This document shows, in pieces, positions 5,884 through 7,590 of a stretch of 7,590 nt of DNA. Origin of the DNA: Paracoccaceae bacterium (lineage in GTDB: Bacteria; Pseudomonadota; Alphaproteobacteria; Rhodobacterales; Rhodobacteraceae); the NCBI GenBank assembly GCA_009922885.1, contig RFUP01000099.1, positions 1 to 7,590 of the forward strand, in the 5' to 3' direction. The position numbers and the translations under genes were made by a program. Below the pieces are notes generated by a model. It ran no database searches, was not told the DNA's origin, and saw nothing but the letters and a program-made list of their open reading frames with translations. Each line of letters begins with the position of its first letter. Position 1 is the stretch's first letter.

Positions 5884-7071
5884 ATGACATTCCGCACCGG
5901 ACGTATCGCGCCGCCCGCGCTCACGGCAGCCATGCTTGTTCTTGTCGCAGGCTGCACCAAGCCTCTGGATTTCGATCTGCGCGGCAACTTCGGCAATGCG
6001 CTCACCACATCCGAGGCCGCCCGCAATGCCACGGCGGCGCGCCCTGCGCCTGACGCGCGCGGCGTCATCTCTTACCCCGGCTATCAGGTGGTCGTGGCGC
6101 GTCGCGGCGACACAGTGCAATCCGCTGCCGCCCGCGTCGGGGTGGATGCCAACGAACTCGCGCGCTTCAACGGCATCCAGTCCGGTGACAGCCTCCGCGA
6201 GGGCGAGGTTCTCGCCCTACCGAAGCGCATTGCCGAAATCACCCCCGCGGCGCAACCCGCAGCGCAACCGGGTTCGGTTGACATCACAACGCTGGCCTCA
6301 GGTGCAATCGACCGTGCAGGCCCCTCGGTGCAAACCTCTACCCTGCCGCCAGCCACCCAAACAGCCGCTGCCGCTCCGGCCGCTATCGAGCCGATCCGCC
6401 ACAAGGTGCAGCGCGGCGAAACGGCCTATACCGTGGCACGGCTCTACAACGTTCCGGTGCGCGGCCTTGCCGAATGGAACGGCCTCGGTCCAGATTTCGC
6501 GATCCGCGAAGGCCAGTATCTCCTGATCCCGATCGCCAACCAGCCAGCGCCCGCAACGGCCGCAGCCACCACCGCACCCGGCCAAGGCTCGCCCACACCT
6601 GTTCCGCCCTCCGCCACGCAGCCGTTGCCGCAGGAGAAAACCACGCCTGCCGCCACTGCACAGGCCGCGCCCACCACCGCGCCAAATCTCGGCAAAACCC
6701 AGACCGCCGCCAGCACCGGCGGGGGCAAGATGGCCATGCCGCTCAACGGCAAGATCATCCGTGATTACAAGAAGGGCACCAATGAAGGCCTCGACATTCA
6801 AGCGGCCTCCGGCTCGCCCATCGTTGCCGCCGATGCAGGTACCGTCGCCGCGATCACCGCAGATGCCGATCAGGTGCCAATCGTGGTTGTGAAACACGCA
6901 GGAAACCTCCTCAGCGTCTACGCGAATGTGGAAGGCATCACCGTCAAGAAAGGTGATAGCGTTTCGCGCGGCCAGACCATTGCGAAAGTCCGCTCCGGTG
7001 CTTCGAACTACCTGCATTTCGAAGTGCGCAAAGGCTTCGACAGCGTCGACCCGAACCCCTATCTACGCTGA
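5884..7071 (+). CDS. nlpD: NlpD-like LysM/M23 lipoprotein, amidase activator type
   Basis: A 395-residue predicted lipoprotein. The signal peptide ends in the lipobox LVAGC with the lipidated cysteine at residue 24. Asp does not follow the cysteine (CTKP), so outer-membrane sorting is likely. Two LysM peptidoglycan-binding domains follow at about 67-113 and 171-217, each followed by a linker rich in Ala, Pro, Thr and Gln. A C-terminal M23 (LytM) domain spans about 282-395. Its zinc site is degenerate: the first histidine is replaced (NEGLD, 300-304), the histidine of the usual YAH is Asn348 (YAN), and only His378 in LHFEVR remains. This resembles E. coli NlpD, which activates cell-wall amidases rather than cutting peptidoglycan itself, so a role in septal wall splitting is inferred. 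The surE-pcm-nlpD order supports the name. The start at 5884 is chosen from the signal peptide. Confidence 0.9.
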   Translation: MTFRTGRIAPPALTAAMLVLVAGCTKPLDFDLRGNFGNALTTSEAARNATAARPAPDARGVISYPGYQVVVARRGDTVQSAAARVGVDANELARFNGIQSGDSLREGEVLALPKRIAEITPAAQPAAQPGSVDITTLASGAIDRAGPSVQTSTLPPATQTAAAAPAAIEPIRHKVQRGETAYTVARLYNVPVRGLAEWNGLGPDFAIREGQYLLIPIANQPAPATAAATTAPGQGSPTPVPPSATQPLPQEKTTPAATAQAAPTTAPNLGKTQTAASTGGGKMAMPLNGKIIRDYKKGTNEGLDIQAASGSPIVAADAGTVAAITADADQVPIVVVKHAGNLLSVYANVEGITVKKGDSVSRGQTIAKVRSGASNYLHFEVRKGFDSVDPNPYLR

Positions 7072-7083
7072 ACGCCACCGAAC

Positions 7084-7111
7084 AAAAAAGCGCCCTTAGG
7101 GGCGCTTTTTT
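7084..7111. terminator. Bidirectional rho-independent terminator
   Basis: The hairpin GCGCCC-TTAG-GGGCGC (7090-7105) is flanked by six A (7084-7089) and six T (7106-7111), so it works as an intrinsic terminator on both strands. It lies between the stops of two convergent genes, 12 bases after the nlpD-like stop and 12 bases from the ATPase stop. Confidence 0.95.
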
Positions 7112-7123
7112 CGTTTCTGCGGC

Positions 7124-7590
7124 TTAGATCCGGACGCCCTTGCGCCCGGCCAGATCCGTGAAGAACTGCCACGCAACGCGGCCCGAACGGCTCCCTCGCG
7201 TGGCTTGCCATTCGATGGCTTCGGCCCGCAGATCCTCGTCCCCGATCACCACGCCATAAGCATCGCAATAGCCCCGGATCATCGCCAGATACTGGTCCTG
7301 ATCGCAGGGATGGAAGCCAAGCCAAAGGCCGAAACGATCCGAAAGAGAAACCTTTTCCTCCACCGCTTCGCCGGGATTGATCGCAGACGAACGCTCGTTC
7401 TCGATCATATCGCGCGGCATCAGGTGGCGGCGGTTCGATGTGGCATAGAACAGAACGTTATCTGGCCGCCCTTCGATCCCGCCATCCAGAACCGCTTTCA
7501 GGCTCTTGTAATGCTGATCGTCATGGCTGAACGAAAGGTCATCGCAGAAGAGCAGGAACCGCTCCTCGGGGGCCGCCCGCAACAGGTTCA
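7124..7590 (-). CDS. DUF815-type AAA+ ATPase, C-terminal part
   Basis: The C-terminal 155 residues of a predicted P-loop ATPase on the minus strand; the start, Walker A and N-terminal half lie beyond the right edge. Visible motifs are Walker B (RFLLFCDDLSF), a sensor-1 region with the conserved asparagine (NVLFYATSNRRHLMP), and SDRFGLWLGFHPCDQDQYL, which is typical of the DUF815 family (PF05673). The C-terminal segment WQATRGSRSGRVAWQFF also fits. The family is widespread in proteobacteria, but its cellular role is not established; a chaperone-like or DNA-remodelling role would be speculation. No start codon is visible, since the reading frame runs open to the edge. It converges on the nlpD-like gene and shares the terminator with it. 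Confidence 0.88.
   Translation of the reverse strand, partial: NLLRAAPEERFLLFCDDLSFSHDDQHYKSLKAVLDGGIEGRPDNVLFYATSNRRHLMPRDMIENERSSAINPGEAVEEKVSLSDRFGLWLGFHPCDQDQYLAMIRGYCDAYGVVIGDEDLRAEAIEWQATRGSRSGRVAWQFFTDLAGRKGVRI

Overview
The window reads as chromosomal housekeeping DNA from an alphaproteobacterium, most likely a member of the Rhodobacteraceae (Roseobacter/Rhodobacter group). The support is high G+C with C-ending codons, the order radA-cvpA-purF followed by surE-pcm-nlpD with no rpoS, a terminal DUF815-type ATPase, and a characteristic intergenic repeat (GC-rich hairpin plus CCCGGGATATTT plus AAAGAGAAA) that I recall as common in this family. The taxonomic call is inference from memory, not from a search.

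Layout. Positions 1-814 hold the 3' part of radA (DNA repair/recombination), which is broken by a frameshift near 501-503. Next come cvpA (837-1397, inner-membrane protein) and purF (1484-2968, first committed step of purine synthesis). purF appears to have its own promoter. A two-gene block follows: a DUF2199-like protein of unknown function (3041-3565) and a short-chain dehydrogenase-like protein with an atypical active site (3611-4255). This block is bracketed by two copies of the same intergenic repeat in opposite orientation, each starting 3-4 bases after a stop codon. Then come surE (4368-5150) and pcm (5147-5794), which overlap by ATGA, and an NlpD-like lipoprotein (5884-7071). A symmetrical A/T-flanked hairpin at 7084-7111 ends this run and also serves the convergent gene on the minus strand, a DUF815-type AAA+ ATPase cut by the right edge.

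The genes fall into functional groups: recombination (radA), purine synthesis (purF, with its usual neighbour cvpA), survival and protein repair (surE nucleotidase, pcm isoaspartyl repair) and cell-wall division (NlpD-like amidase activator). I see no phage, transposon, CRISPR or defence system, and no clear new system. The points most worth a second look are the radA frameshift, the inverted repeat pair around the purF-surE insert, and the degenerate SDR with a perfect stem-loop in front of it. No gene-free stretch exceeds about 112 bases.
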